DNA of 64,000 nucleotides from CAWIJJ01 sp963836405 (GCA_963836405.1 CAWIJL010000007.1:62001-126000), one strand, 5' to 3'; positions 7,868 through 17,784 are shown, numbered from the stretch's first letter. The notes: a model not told the origin generated them from the sequence alone. Made by a program: numbers and translations.

Positions 7868-10800
7868 TCAGAACTCGTACCGGAGCGCGAACTGCATGAC
7901 GCGCGCCGCCGCCGTGGAGCTCAGCTCGCCGAAGGTATTGGGGGTAGCGAGACTGAGGCTGGAGGTAGTGAAGTTGACGTGGTTGAAGGCGTTGAACGCC
8001 TCACCGCGAACCGAAACGCTGTGGCCTTCGAAGGGCAGCCGGAACGTCTTGCTGACGGCCATATCGAAGTTCACGAAACCGGGGACGCGCACGATGCCGC
8101 GGGTGCCCACCATGCCGGGATTCTGGCCGGTGAAGGATTGAATCGCGGTGGTGCTCTCAAAGATGCTGGGGATGCCCTTCTCGTCGAAGTACATTCCGTT
8201 GGCGGGCAGTTCGGCGCCCGGTTTCAGGACGGCGATGGCGGAGGTGAGGTAATTGGTCGGATAGATGCCGCCGTTGCCGATGTTCACGGGGGTGCCGGTA
8301 CGCATGGTGGTGAGCAGCGCAATCTGCCAGCCGCCGAGCACGGAATCGACGATGCCGGGAGCGTTCGAAAGGTAGCGCTTCTTTCTGCCGAAGGGGAGCT
8401 CGACCACGGCGTTGGCGGTGACCGAGTGGCGGATGTCGAAGGTGGAGGGTCCACGATAGCCGTCGGGATTGAAGGCGTCCTGGACTCCGGCGCCGTCGCT
8501 CTCGGCGCCCGAGACGTTATCGAGCGAGTGCGACCAGGTGTAATTGAAGTCGAAGCCCCAGCCGTTCGAGACGGGCCGGCGGAGAACGAGCTGGAGACCG
8601 TTGTAACCGCTTTTGCCGCTGTTGGTCCAGGAGACGATGCCGGCGGCCTGGTTGGCGAAAAACGTGTTGCAGCCGAAGGCGGAGATGCAGCCGCCGCCCG
8701 GCTGGCGCACGCGGTCCATGTCGTTGAGGGCGTCGAGATCGCTGCCGGCGTAAGTCTGGTAGACGGTGTAGTAGTAATTGGCCGTGGCGCTGCCGTTGAA
8801 CTTATAGTTCGCCGCGCCGGGGAAGATGTTTTCAAAGAACGGCTGCGTGGGCAGCAGGGAGGGGTTGGCGCGCACAGCCGCGGGGGTCACGCCGGAATCG
8901 AAGGCCGCTTTGAGGAGGGTGCTGGCCTGCGACCAGGTCTGGCCGCTCTTATTGTCCTTGAAGAGCGTGAGCGGCTGACCGAAATCCTGCTGCATGAGGC
9001 CCTTGTGGCTGAGGCGGCCGATGTAACCGACTTCGAGCGCGAGACGCTTGGGCAGGGGGCGCGAGTAAGTGAAGTTGAGGAGATACTCGTAGGGCGCAAC
9101 CAGGTCGGACGCAACGCCGCTGAGGGAGGTGAAACCGCCGACGACGACCGGGGGCGTGAAGGGAAAACCGCCCGTGCGAGCGGGAGGCAGGGCCGGCAGC
9201 GCGCCGCCGTTATAGCGGAAGGCGGTGGTGAAGTCGGTGTTGGTCAACTGCGAAATGGTGCTGGCGAGGCCGGGGGAACCGGAGGAGGCGAAGCTTGTCA
9301 CCATGCTGTTGCCGTAGTGGTCATAGACCATTCCGGCTCCGGCGCGTACGGCGCTTCCTTTGCCCAGCAGGCGCGTCAGGAGGCCGTCGCCTCCGGGCGC
9401 GTAGGCGATGGCGAGGCGCGGCGCGAAGTTCTTGTTGTCGCGCGGATACCAGTCCTGGCCGCCGTTGACGGGGCCGCCGAGATCATACGTCAGTGTCGCG
9501 CTGGGCAGCCAGGAGCCGGCGATGCCGAGGGCCTGACCGCCGACGCGCTCGGCGAAGAAGTCACTCAGAGACTGGCGGGGCAGGACCTGGACGCCGTTGC
9601 GTTCGTAGGGGACGCGATCGTTGGAGTAGCGAATGCCGTAAGTGATGGTGACGTTCGGGCGCCACTTGAAGCTGTCCTGCGCGTAGAACTCGTATTCTCG
9701 GGTGCCAAAGGATTTCACGACCGGGTCGCCGAAGGGAATGGCGTTTCCGTCGCCGCCGAAGTTGTAAGTGGCGCTGTACTGGTTGATCATGCCGTAAATG
9801 GGACCGAGGGCGTTAGTCACGTTGGTTCCCGAAGAGAGCTTGACGGCCGATCCATAGCGCTGCTGCATCAGGGAGAGCACGCCGGCGGTGATATCGCCGC
9901 CGAGTCCGAGCAAGGTATTACGGCTGAAGCTGTAACTCGGCTGGTTGTTCCAGGAGGTGCGGGTGTTCACGATCAGGCGGGTATTGCCGCCGAATTGAAG
10001 GGTGTGGCGGTCCTTGGTCCAGGTGAGGTCGTCCACGATGTTGGTGGTAGGGGCGATGCGGGAGGAGGCGCGCGGCGTGGCCGCAAGGTTGGCGAAGTAG
10101 AACGTGGGGATCACGGTGCCGATACCGGTGGAGGAACTGCCGAGCCGGGTGTAGCCGTAGCTGAGCATGTTGACCACGCTGGGGGAGATTACGGTTGTGT
10201 AGCGGACCGCGATGCCGCGGGAATTGTCGAGGCTCTTAGCGGCGGCGGGCTGTCCGGGGAACTGCGAGAGGCTCGCGTCCTGGGCGTTATCGGCGAGCGT
10301 GCCGCGCAGCATCAGGGTGTGCCGCCCGGCGGAATCGAGGTTGAAATCCATGCGGCCCACGTAGGCACGGTTATCGAGATTGTTGGGGGCGTTGAAGCGA
10401 AGCACGGAGAAGTTCAGCCCGCCGTCGGCAGCGGCCTTGGGATCGTTTCCGGCGGGGTACTGCTTGAACAGGTCGAGCATGTACTGGCTGGCGCCGAGGT
10501 GGAGCGGGTCCACGGCCATGACGTCTGCCGGGCTAAGTTGCGCGACCGTGCCGTTGTTGAGGGCAACCTGCACGATGCCCTGCTTATAAGTTTCACTGGG
10601 GACGGTGCGGGTGGTGGCGCTGCCGCTGCGATCTTTGCGGTCCTCCCAATTGAAGAAGAAGAAGGCGCGATCGCGAATCATGCGGCCGCCGATGGCCGCG
10701 CCGTACTGATTGCGGACGAGGGGGGCGCGGGCGACGCCGGCGCGGTTATTGAACCAGGAATTGGCCGCGGTGAGGGTGTTGCGCATGTATTCGTAGGCCG

Positions 10801-11512
10801 AGCCGTGGAACGCGTTGGATCCGCCCTTGGTGACGAGAGAGACCTGGCCGCCGGCGGAGCGGCCCTGGTCGGCGCCGAGTCCCGCGACGGTGGTGCGGAA
10901 TTCCTGGACGGAATCGAGGGGAATGGGCAGGACGGCGTTGAAGCCGGAATCGCCCTGGGCGTCATTAACGTCGACGCCGTCGAGGGTGACGTTGTTCTGA
11001 TCGGCCTTGGCGCCGATGACCTGGCCGCCGGGGGCGACGCCGGGCTGGAGGCTGAGGAGCGCTACCACGTTGCGGGTTTGCAACGGAAGGGCTTTGATCT
11101 GGGTTTCAGTGAATGGATTTCCGATGGAAGCGTTTTGTGTGTTGACCGAAGCAGCCTCGGCCACAACGCTGACCGACTCGGTGACCTGTCCAATTTCGAG
11201 CGCGACGTTCAAGGTTGCGGGCGTATCGATCTGGAGCTGCACGCTGGCGGCATAGGTTCGGAAGCCCGGCTTCTCCACAACCATTTTGTAAGTGCCGGGC
11301 GCCACCTGCACGAAGGCGTAACTGCCATTTTCGGCTGTCAGGGCCTTGCGCGAGGAAGAGGTGCTCTGGTTGGTGATCGTGACCACTGCATCCGGTATGG
11401 ATCCTGCCTGCGCGTCCGCAACCACCCCTTGAAGCGAACTGGTCTGCGCGAGAACGGGAAGCGCACCCAGGGCGAGCACGAGAAGTAATCGATTCGACAA
11501 TCTATTCTCCAT
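7868..11512 (-). CDS. TonB-dependent receptor with carboxypeptidase-regulatory-like N-terminus (Oar type)
   Basis: Outer-membrane receptor, 1214 aa. A signal peptide ends near LPVLAQ (residue 23). A Cna-B/transthyretin-like domain follows (~25-110, with GVVADAQAGSIPDAVVTI and the GSYAF..VAPGTYK pattern). The plug domain is ~115-235, with LPLQTRNVVALLSLQPGV. A long beta-barrel runs to a C-terminal strand ending in an aromatic, RYEF. Acidobacteria carry many such proteins, and the ligand cannot be told from sequence. It is transcribed in the same direction as the PSD1 and DUF1501 genes upstream but separated from them by a 227-base gap with a terminator-like hairpin, so it probably has its own promoter. 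Uptake of a large organic ligand is inference. Confidence 0.9.
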   Translation of the reverse strand: MENRLSNRLLLVLALGALPVLAQTSSLQGVVADAQAGSIPDAVVTITNQSTSSSRKALTAENGSYAFVQVAPGTYKMVVEKPGFRTYAASVQLQIDTPATLNVALEIGQVTESVSVVAEAASVNTQNASIGNPFTETQIKALPLQTRNVVALLSLQPGVAPGGQVIGAKADQNNVTLDGVDVNDAQGDSGFNAVLPIPLDSVQEFRTTVAGLGADQGRSAGGQVSLVTKGGSNAFHGSAYEYMRNTLTAANSWFNNRAGVARAPLVRNQYGAAIGGRMIRDRAFFFFNWEDRKDRSGSATTRTVPSETYKQGIVQVALNNGTVAQLSPADVMAVDPLHLGASQYMLDLFKQYPAGNDPKAAADGGLNFSVLRFNAPNNLDNRAYVGRMDFNLDSAGRHTLMLRGTLADNAQDASLSQFPGQPAAAKSLDNSRGIAVRYTTVISPSVVNMLSYGYTRLGSSSTGIGTVIPTFYFANLAATPRASSRIAPTTNIVDDLTWTKDRHTLQFGGNTRLIVNTRTSWNNQPSYSFSRNTLLGLGGDITAGVLSLMQQRYGSAVKLSSGTNVTNALGPIYGMINQYSATYNFGGDGNAIPFGDPVVKSFGTREYEFYAQDSFKWRPNVTITYGIRYSNDRVPYERNGVQVLPRQSLSDFFAERVGGQALGIAGSWLPSATLTYDLGGPVNGGQDWYPRDNKNFAPRLAIAYAPGGDGLLTRLLGKGSAVRAGAGMVYDHYGNSMVTSFASSGSPGLASTISQLTNTDFTTAFRYNGGALPALPPARTGGFPFTPPVVVGGFTSLSGVASDLVAPYEYLLNFTYSRPLPKRLALEVGYIGRLSHKGLMQQDFGQPLTLFKDNKSGQTWSQASTLLKAAFDSGVTPAAVRANPSLLPTQPFFENIFPGAANYKFNGSATANYYYTVYQTYAGSDLDALNDMDRVRQPGGGCISAFGCNTFFANQAAGIVSWTNSGKSGYNGLQLVLRRPVSNGWGFDFNYTWSHSLDNVSGAESDGAGVQDAFNPDGYRGPSTFDIRHSVTANAVVELPFGRKKRYLSNAPGIVDSVLGGWQIALLTTMRTGTPVNIGNGGIYPTNYLTSAIAVLKPGAELPANGMYFDEKGIPSIFESTTAIQSFTGQNPGMVGTRGIVRVPGFVNFDMAVSKTFRLPFEGHSVSVRGEAFNAFNHVNFTTSSLSLATPNTFGELSSTAAARVMQFALRYEF

Positions 11513-11682
11513 TCTGTAGGAAACAAGTGAAATTTGCGAGACAGATCGGACGGGGAAAACCGGGCTCGACTGGGAGGTAACAACCTCTGCGGGGCGCCCC
11601 CACTGTGGCGCGTTCTTAGCAGTCTAAGCGATGGCCCGGAGGAAGTCCAATTAATAACTGCTATCTAATGGATAAACGACGA

Positions 11683-11731
11683 GAACCGCTCAAGCTGCCG
11701 CGCCGACGGGGCGCCGAGGCGGGAGCGGTTC
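11683..11731 (-). terminator. Hairpin after the DUF1501 gene, probable terminator
   Basis: GAACCGCTC (11683-11691) pairs perfectly with GAGCGGTTC (11723-11731), enclosing a further GC-rich hairpin. It lies nine bases after the DUF1501 stop in the minus direction and is followed by TCGTCGTTTATCC, a weak T-tract. The rest of the 227-base gap (11513-11739) contains AT-rich sequence near 11650-11675 that probably holds the TonB receptor promoter; I cannot fix its hexamers. Confidence 0.5.
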
Positions 11732-11739
11732 CGGGGGAG

Positions 11740-13299
11740 TTATGCGATGAGGTCGTGCAAGACGTTGCCTGCGACGTCGGTCAAGCGGAAGTCGCGGCCG
11801 CTGTAACGGTAAGTGAGTTTTGTGTGCTCGATGCCGAATAAGTAAAGGATGGTGGCGTGAATGTCATGGACGTGCACCGGCTTCTCGACGGCTTTGAAGC
11901 CGAAATCGTCGGTGGCTCCGTAGATGGTGCCGCCCTTGACGGCGCCTCCGGCGAGCCACATGGTGAAACCGAAGGGGTTGTGATCGCGGCCGCGCTTGAT
12001 GGAGCCGCCGGCGCCGCCGACCTCGCGGACGGGCGTGCGGCCGAACTCGGAGCCGCAGACGACCAGGGTATCTTTCCACATGCCCCGCGCCTTGAGGTCT
12101 TTGACTACGGCGGCGAATGCCTGGTCGGAGTTCTTGGCGTTCACTTTGTGGGCGAGGATATCGCCGTGGGCGTCCCACGGGTCGCCCTTGGAGTAGTAGA
12201 CCTGAGTCATGCGGACGCCCTTTTCGGCGAGGCGGACGGCCGTGAGTGCGCCTCTCGCCACGGGGCCGGGACCGTACATGTCGAGGGTGGCCTGAGACTC
12301 TTTGCGAACGTCGAAGACTTCGGGTGCCTCCGTCTGCATGCGGTAGGCAACCTCCATGGACTTGATCACGGCTTCGACCTGCGGGTCCGTGCCGGTCTCG
12401 ACGTCGCGGATTTTCTCTAACTGCTGGAGGAGGTCGAGCTCGCGGCGTTGCTGGACGAGGGAGAACTTCGGGTTGTTGACGTAGCTTACTAACTTTTTGG
12501 GGTCGAAGCTGCGCTCGATGACGACCTTGACGGGCTTCTCTTTGCCGTCCTTGTCTTTCTCCTTACGCATGGCGTCGGGCCTGTCATCGGGCCTTTCCAT
12601 TTCCATGCCATCCATCCCGTTGGCGCCGCCGGCCTGGACGCGGTTGGAGATAAAGGTGCCCTGGTTGATGGCGGGCAGGAAGCCATTGCTCCAGAGTGGC
12701 GGCCCGACGGTGGTGGGGACGTCCGGACAAAGCACGACATAGCCGGGCAGGTTTTGATTCTCGGTGCCGAGGCCGTAAGTGAGCCAGGCGCCCATGGAGG
12801 GACGTCCGGCCTGGTTGGCGCCGGTATTGACCATGAGGCAGGAGGGCTCGTGATTCGGGATGTCGGTATAGACGGAACGAACCCAGCAGATATCGTCGGC
12901 GACTTCGCCGAGGTGGGGCCATAACTCGCTGACTTCCATTCCGCACTGGCCGTATTTCTTGAACTTGAAGGGCGACTTCATGAGCTCGCCGGTGCGCCGT
13001 TCGGTTTTGACGGTGCCGCCGGGCAGCGGCTGGCCGTCGTATTTTTCAAGGGCGGGCTTGGGGTCGAAACTATCGACGTGGGAGCAGCCGCCGTTCATGA
13101 ACAGGAAGATGACACGCTTGACGCGCTGGGGATAGTCGAGCGCGGCCACGCCGGAGGTGCCGTCCGCCTTGACGCCGGCGGCGGCGCGGGCGAGGGACTG
13201 GCCCACCATGCCGGCGAAGGCCATCATGCCGAAGCCGCTGCCGACGCGGCGGAGAGCCTCCCGGCGCGTAAAAGGATTTCTCGATTTGTGGTCGGTCAT
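11740..13299 (-). CDS. DUF1501 domain protein, Tat-exported
   Basis: 519 aa protein of the DUF1501 family, which has an alkaline-phosphatase/sulfatase-like fold and is abundant in Planctomycetes and Acidobacteria. A twin-arginine signal (TRREALRRVG, residues 10-19) with a hydrophobic stretch to about residue 38 points to folded export. Family blocks include FLFMNGGCSHVDSFDPKP (~67-84) and SEFGRTP (~418). It begins nine bases after the stop of the PSD1/cytochrome gene, the standard pairing for these two families. The pair is thought to act together on an extracytoplasmic substrate; no reaction is established and I do not assign one. Confidence 0.88.
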   Translation of the reverse strand: MTDHKSRNPFTRREALRRVGSGFGMMAFAGMVGQSLARAAAGVKADGTSGVAALDYPQRVKRVIFLFMNGGCSHVDSFDPKPALEKYDGQPLPGGTVKTERRTGELMKSPFKFKKYGQCGMEVSELWPHLGEVADDICWVRSVYTDIPNHEPSCLMVNTGANQAGRPSMGAWLTYGLGTENQNLPGYVVLCPDVPTTVGPPLWSNGFLPAINQGTFISNRVQAGGANGMDGMEMERPDDRPDAMRKEKDKDGKEKPVKVVIERSFDPKKLVSYVNNPKFSLVQQRRELDLLQQLEKIRDVETGTDPQVEAVIKSMEVAYRMQTEAPEVFDVRKESQATLDMYGPGPVARGALTAVRLAEKGVRMTQVYYSKGDPWDAHGDILAHKVNAKNSDQAFAAVVKDLKARGMWKDTLVVCGSEFGRTPVREVGGAGGSIKRGRDHNPFGFTMWLAGGAVKGGTIYGATDDFGFKAVEKPVHVHDIHATILYLFGIEHTKLTYRYSGRDFRLTDVAGNVLHDLIA

Positions 13300-13307
13300 A
13301 GGTCGCC

Positions 13308-16300
13308 TTAGTTAATGAAGAGAAACTCGCTGGAGCTGAGCAACACTTTGAGATATCGGCCCCAGGCAGTGGGTTCATACTTGACCGGGGGAGGGCCGGC
13401 GGGTCTCTGCCCGCGGCCACCGAAAACTCCGGCCATCATGCCCATACCCATGGGAGCGGCTTCAGGAGCGGCCGCGACGCCATCGGGGGCGGGCTTGGCG
13501 GCATCGGTCATGGGCGCGCCGCCGCCGCGTCCGCCGCGTCCGCCCTCGGGGGGAGCGGCTTTCAATTCTTCGTATTCGCGCATGGGCTCGGCGTGCAGGT
13601 ACTCGATGCCGAGCTTGACTTCCTGCTCGCTGGGGTCGCGGTTGTAGACGAGCTGGTAGGCCTTACGAATGCGGGCGCGGTTGTCGGGCTCGGCGGCAAT
13701 GCGTTTGGCCAGGGCTTCGGATTCCACCTGGATGAAATCGCTGTTCATCAGGAACAGGCGCTGCAAGGGGACGGTGGTGGTGAAACGCTTTTCGGCGCTG
13801 ATATTGGGCGCGGGGAAATCGAAGAGCTGGAGGTATTCGTCGAGCTTGTAGCGGCTGACCTTGCCGTAGACGGTGCGGCGGGTGAAACCTGGGGTCAGGT
13901 CGGCGGAGGGGCCGCCGGGCGAATCGTCCAGGTTGCCGGCGACGAACAGGACGGAGTCGCGCAACTGTTCGGCTTCCATGCGTTTCCGGTTGAAGCGCCA
14001 GTAGAGGCGGTCGCCGGAATCCTTGGCTTCGGCGGCCGAATCGGATTCGGTTCCGAGCCGATAGACCGAACTCAACATGATTTCCCGGTGCAGCTTCTTT
14101 ATGGACATTCCGTTTTTGACGAAGAAGGTGGCCAGGTATTCGAGTAAGTCGGGATTGGTGGGGCGCTCGCCGGTAACGCCGAAGTTACTCGGAGTATCGA
14201 CGAGGCCGGTGCCGAAGTGGCCTTTCCAGATGCGGTTGACGATGACCCGCATGGCGATGGGCTGTTTGAGGATATCGTCCGCGAGTTCCAGCCGGCCGCT
14301 GCCCTTGGCGAACGGCGCCGGCTCGCCGGGAGTGAGCATGCTGAGGAAGTGGCGCGGCACTTCCTGGCCGAGATTTTCGGGGTTGCCGCGAATGGCGAGC
14401 GGCAGGTTCACGGGTTTTTCGACATCGGTCACGCCGTGAATAAAGGGATAGGCTGGGTCCAGTTTCTTGCGGGCTGCCTCGATGTCGGTGCGGACGGCGG
14501 CCATTTGCGCCTGGGCTTCGCTGCCGATGCGGCTTTCGAGGCCCCAACCGCGGAAGAGCAGGACTCCGGGCTTACCGGCGCGGCCGCCCGCGGCCATCAT
14601 GGCGGCGGGATCCTCGGCGTCGCGAAGTTCGCGCTGGAAGATCTCGGTCCAGAAATTGTTCTCCTCCTCGGGAAGGTTTTTGAGGCGCAGGCCGCAGTTC
14701 GGACAGAAATCGTCGTTGGTGACAAATTCGTTGGGCTTGCTGGCGCGCTTCTTTTTCTTGGTCCCTTCGAGGGATTTGGCTATGATGATGTCGTTTTCGT
14801 CGTTGAGTTCATTGCGGAGAAGCATGACGCGAACGACATTGGCCTGAAACTCGTCGGCCAGGCGTTTGGCTTCCTGGTTGCCTCCGCCTCCGGCTCCACC
14901 GCCGCGGCGTCCCATGCCGCCGCCAGGAACAGCGGGGGCTGCAGGATTGGCGAGTCCGCCGGCGGCCGCGGTCGCGGACGGGCCCATGGCTCCGGCCGTA
15001 CCCCTGCCGCCCCCACCGGGAGCTGCGAGGTTGCGCTTGACGAGCGCCTGCCATGCCTGCTTGTATTTGTACTTGTCGGTGGGCTTTTGGAGGTACTTGA
15101 CCCAGCGTTCGAGCAGTTCGTAATCGAGTTTCCGGGATTCGACCACGGTTTCGGCGTCGCGTTTCTGGGCTACCACTTCGAAGGCGCCCTGCACATAGTC
15201 CGAGGTTTTGAAAGCCAGGGATTCGGAAAGCTGGGTGCTGAAGTTGGTCTGCATTTCCTGCAAGACCTTCTGTTTCTTTTCGACTTCCTCTTCGATCTTA
15301 GTGTACTGGTCGAGGACGGTCTTGGGCACGCGCGGATACTCGTGATAGCTGGTGTTCAGAAAGACGCCGGCAAGGGAGTAATAGTCCGTTTGCGGGATGG
15401 GGTCGTACTTATGGTCATGGCAGCGGGCGCAGGCGACGGTGAGACCCAGGAACCCCCGGGTGACCACATCGACGCGGTCGTGGCGCTCGTCGGCGCGGGT
15501 CACTTCCACGGCACCGTTGTCGTAATACCAGGGGCCGAGGCCGAGAAAGCCGGTGGCGGGAATCGTTTTATATCGGGTCTTTTCCTCGAGCAGGTCGCCG
15601 GCAAGCTGGGCTTTGAGGAAGGCGTCATAGGGCATGTCGTCGTTAAAAGCCTGAATGACCCAGTCGCGGTACATGTAGGCGTTGGGGTAAGGGCGATAAC
15701 CGCGGGGATTGGGATTCAGACTGCGGTAGTCGTCCTCGCCGTAACGGGCGACGTCCAGCCAGACGCGACCCCAGCGCTCCCCATAACGGGGGGAGGCGAG
15801 GAGGCGATCGACAACTTTTGCGAAAGCTCCGGGCGATGCATCTTTCAAGAAGGCGTCGGTTTCTTCGGGCGTAGGGGGCAGGCCGTTAAGATCGAGGGTC
15901 GCGCGGCGGAGTAAGTCGCGCTTACTGGCGGCCTTCACCGGTTTCAGGCCTTCCTGTTCGAGGTGGGCGAGGATGAAGTTATCGACGCCGGTGCGCGGCC
16001 AGCGCGCGTCTTTGACGGCGGGGGGCTCAGGAGCCTCGAGGGGGAGGAGCGACCAAAAATTGCGGCGCTCGGCGGAAATGGTGTATTTGCCGTCCTGCGC
16101 GGCGGGGGCCGGAGCGGCTGATTGAGGCCAGTTAGCGCCGGCCTTTACCCACTCGACCAGCGCTTCGATCTCGGCATCCTTAAGCTTCCCGCCCATTGGC
16201 ATCTTGAGCTTGTCGTCGGTCTGGCGGACGGCGCGGATGAGAAGACTGTTGTCGGGATCACCGGGCACCAGGGAGGGGCCGCTCTTGCCGCCTTTGAGCA

Positions 16301-16514
16301 TGGCCTGGCGGCTGTCGAGGCGAAGGCCGCCGAGCATGGAGCCGGTATGGCAGGCGTAACAGCTATTGGCGAGGACGGGGCGGACTTTGGACTCGAAGAA
16401 CTCGGGAGACGCCGCCGGACCTTGCGCGGAAGCGGTTACTCCGGATAGCAGGAGCATCGGAACGAGTGAGAACGCAGAATGGTGCTTGGCAGTTGGCATC
16501 AGGTTGGCATCCAA
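13308..16514 (-). CDS. PSD1 / planctomycete cytochrome c domain protein (DUF1549-DUF1553)
   Basis: 1068 aa exported protein. After a signal peptide (~13-31) comes a planctomycete-type cytochrome c domain with one haem motif, C52-Y-A-C55-H56. DUF1549 follows (~155-370, with PRYGERWGRVWLDVARY) and then DUF1553 in the C-terminal half (WRFNRKRMEAEQLRDS region). Between them is a glycine/alanine/proline-rich low-complexity stretch (~505-555) and then a single C-P-N-C near 615, not part of the core families. The C-terminus has another glycine-rich run. ATG 16514 has no clear ribosome site; an in-frame ATG 15 bases in is an alternative. It forms a two-gene unit with the DUF1501 gene and diverges from the beta-propeller genes. 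Confidence 0.88.
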   Translation of the reverse strand: MDANLMPTAKHHSAFSLVPMLLLSGVTASAQGPAASPEFFESKVRPVLANSCYACHTGSMLGGLRLDSRQAMLKGGKSGPSLVPGDPDNSLLIRAVRQTDDKLKMPMGGKLKDAEIEALVEWVKAGANWPQSAAPAPAAQDGKYTISAERRNFWSLLPLEAPEPPAVKDARWPRTGVDNFILAHLEQEGLKPVKAASKRDLLRRATLDLNGLPPTPEETDAFLKDASPGAFAKVVDRLLASPRYGERWGRVWLDVARYGEDDYRSLNPNPRGYRPYPNAYMYRDWVIQAFNDDMPYDAFLKAQLAGDLLEEKTRYKTIPATGFLGLGPWYYDNGAVEVTRADERHDRVDVVTRGFLGLTVACARCHDHKYDPIPQTDYYSLAGVFLNTSYHEYPRVPKTVLDQYTKIEEEVEKKQKVLQEMQTNFSTQLSESLAFKTSDYVQGAFEVVAQKRDAETVVESRKLDYELLERWVKYLQKPTDKYKYKQAWQALVKRNLAAPGGGGRGTAGAMGPSATAAAGGLANPAAPAVPGGGMGRRGGGAGGGGNQEAKRLADEFQANVVRVMLLRNELNDENDIIIAKSLEGTKKKKRASKPNEFVTNDDFCPNCGLRLKNLPEEENNFWTEIFQRELRDAEDPAAMMAAGGRAGKPGVLLFRGWGLESRIGSEAQAQMAAVRTDIEAARKKLDPAYPFIHGVTDVEKPVNLPLAIRGNPENLGQEVPRHFLSMLTPGEPAPFAKGSGRLELADDILKQPIAMRVIVNRIWKGHFGTGLVDTPSNFGVTGERPTNPDLLEYLATFFVKNGMSIKKLHREIMLSSVYRLGTESDSAAEAKDSGDRLYWRFNRKRMEAEQLRDSVLFVAGNLDDSPGGPSADLTPGFTRRTVYGKVSRYKLDEYLQLFDFPAPNISAEKRFTTTVPLQRLFLMNSDFIQVESEALAKRIAAEPDNRARIRKAYQLVYNRDPSEQEVKLGIEYLHAEPMREYEELKAAPPEGGRGGRGGGAPMTDAAKPAPDGVAAAPEAAPMGMGMMAGVFGGRGQRPAGPPPVKYEPTAWGRYLKVLLSSSEFLFIN

Positions 16515-16645
16515 GTTAGGACGGTTTACTTAAGTCCGAGCCGCGACAAAGGGACTTAGATGCCAGACAGGGGCGAGAACGCGGTTGAGTGCGGGAACCG
16601 CTTGTAAAAACTCCGTTGGCCAGTTTTATCATTTGCCCGGGGGAT

Positions 16646-16675
16646 TTGTCAACAAATCACTTTCCGGGGTATACT
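16646..16675 (+). promoter_or_regulatory. Sigma-70-like promoter for the beta-propeller pair
   Basis: TTGTCA (16646-16651) and TATACT (16670-16675) with an 18-base spacer is one of the best consensus matches in the window. The start would be near 16683, leaving a ~73-base leader before GTG 16756, whose AGAGGA site lies at 16742-16747. The 241-base gap 16515-16755 also must hold the divergent PSD1 promoter, which I could not place. Confidence 0.6.
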
Positions 16676-16755
16676 GACTCGGCAGCAGACACTGTCCGTC
16701 TGCGCATCCTTCCCACGTCGGGGCTCCACGCAAAAAACTTAAGAGGAACAAACAC

Positions 16756-17784
16756 GTGATGCGTGTATTTATCGGAACCGGTTTACTTATTGCCTGGTCG
16801 CTTTGGGCGGCGCCGCCGGGCGAGCCGCGCACGAAGGGGGCGAAGACCGCGGTGGCGGGAGCGCCGGCAGCGGGCGTGAAAGTGCCGGGCATTCAGATTT
16901 CGTTTTCGAGCCTGAAGGCGGACATGGAGTTCGAGGGCGCCGCGGCCGCATCCTTCATCGGCGTGACGGACGGCGTCGCAATTCAGAATGCGGCGAAGGA
17001 CGGTCTGCTGAAGATCGACACCAAGGCTAAGGAGAAGACGCCCGGCGTGCCGATTGCGGGGATCAAAGAACCGTGTGGGGGCGTGGTGAGCGCATTCGGC
17101 AGCTTGTGGGTCGCATCGTGCGGGAGCGGGTCGCTGGTCCGGTTGGATGGCAAGACACTGAAGCCGACGGCGACGTTGGCTACGGGCACCGGGAGTTCAC
17201 GGATCGGCCTGGCCGCCACGGCGGACAGCGTCTGGATGCTGACGGACGACCGGGGCACGCTTTCGCGCATCGATCCGCAGCAGAACGAGGTAGTGGCCGA
17301 GTTTCGGCTGCCGCCGGGATGCGGTTCGCTGGTTTTCGGCGAGACGGCGCTGTGGGTGGCTTGTCCGGCGGAGAACCGGGTCATGCGAATCAACCCGCAG
17401 ACGAACCTGCCGGAGAAGTCGATCGAGGTTTCGGCGCGGCCGGAAGCACTGGCTATCGGCAATTCGTCGGTCTGGGTGCTGTGCGCGAAAGAAGGCAAGG
17501 TGGAACGCATCGACCCGAAGACGAACAAGGTAATCAAGACGATCGAAACGCTGGCGCCGGCCGAGGGCGGAACGATTGCGGCAGGCGAGGGATCAGTATG
17601 GGTAAGTTCGGCGGGATTTCCGCTGACGCGGATCGACCCGGAGAGCGACAAGGTGGTGCAACAGTTTTACGGGGCGGGCGCCGGTGTGGTGCAGGCGGGC
17701 CTCGGGTCGGTGTGGTTGGCGGGCGCGCATGGAAAACTGCTGCGCCTGGACCCGAAGCGGATTGCGGCCACGCTGGCCGAATAG
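16756..17784 (+). CDS. Secreted beta-propeller protein (YVTN/Vgb-like repeats), copy 1
   Basis: 342 aa, with a signal peptide (residues ~1-19, ending LWAAP) and then roughly seven repeats of about 40 residues. Each carries a 'G..SVWV/LWVA' strand followed by 'RIDPKTNKV' strands, the pattern of YVTN/Vgb-type beta-propellers. There are no catalytic motifs. Propellers of this kind are often ligand- or protein-binding scaffolds outside the cytoplasm. The next gene, eight bases on, is a diverged copy, so the two arose by tandem duplication and are co-transcribed. Function unknown. Confidence 0.8.
   Translation: MMRVFIGTGLLIAWSLWAAPPGEPRTKGAKTAVAGAPAAGVKVPGIQISFSSLKADMEFEGAAAASFIGVTDGVAIQNAAKDGLLKIDTKAKEKTPGVPIAGIKEPCGGVVSAFGSLWVASCGSGSLVRLDGKTLKPTATLATGTGSSRIGLAATADSVWMLTDDRGTLSRIDPQQNEVVAEFRLPPGCGSLVFGETALWVACPAENRVMRINPQTNLPEKSIEVSARPEALAIGNSSVWVLCAKEGKVERIDPKTNKVIKTIETLAPAEGGTIAAGEGSVWVSSAGFPLTRIDPESDKVVQQFYGAGAGVVQAGLGSVWLAGAHGKLLRLDPKRIAATLAE

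Noticed and set aside
7979..11488. Very long plus-strand open frame (1169 codons) opposite the TonB receptor
   Set aside because: It is the antisense of a well-supported receptor in GC-rich DNA, with valine/glycine/alanine-biased composition and no domain signal. Similar antisense frames at 14217-15914, 41240-43438 and 38289-39410 were dropped for the same reason.
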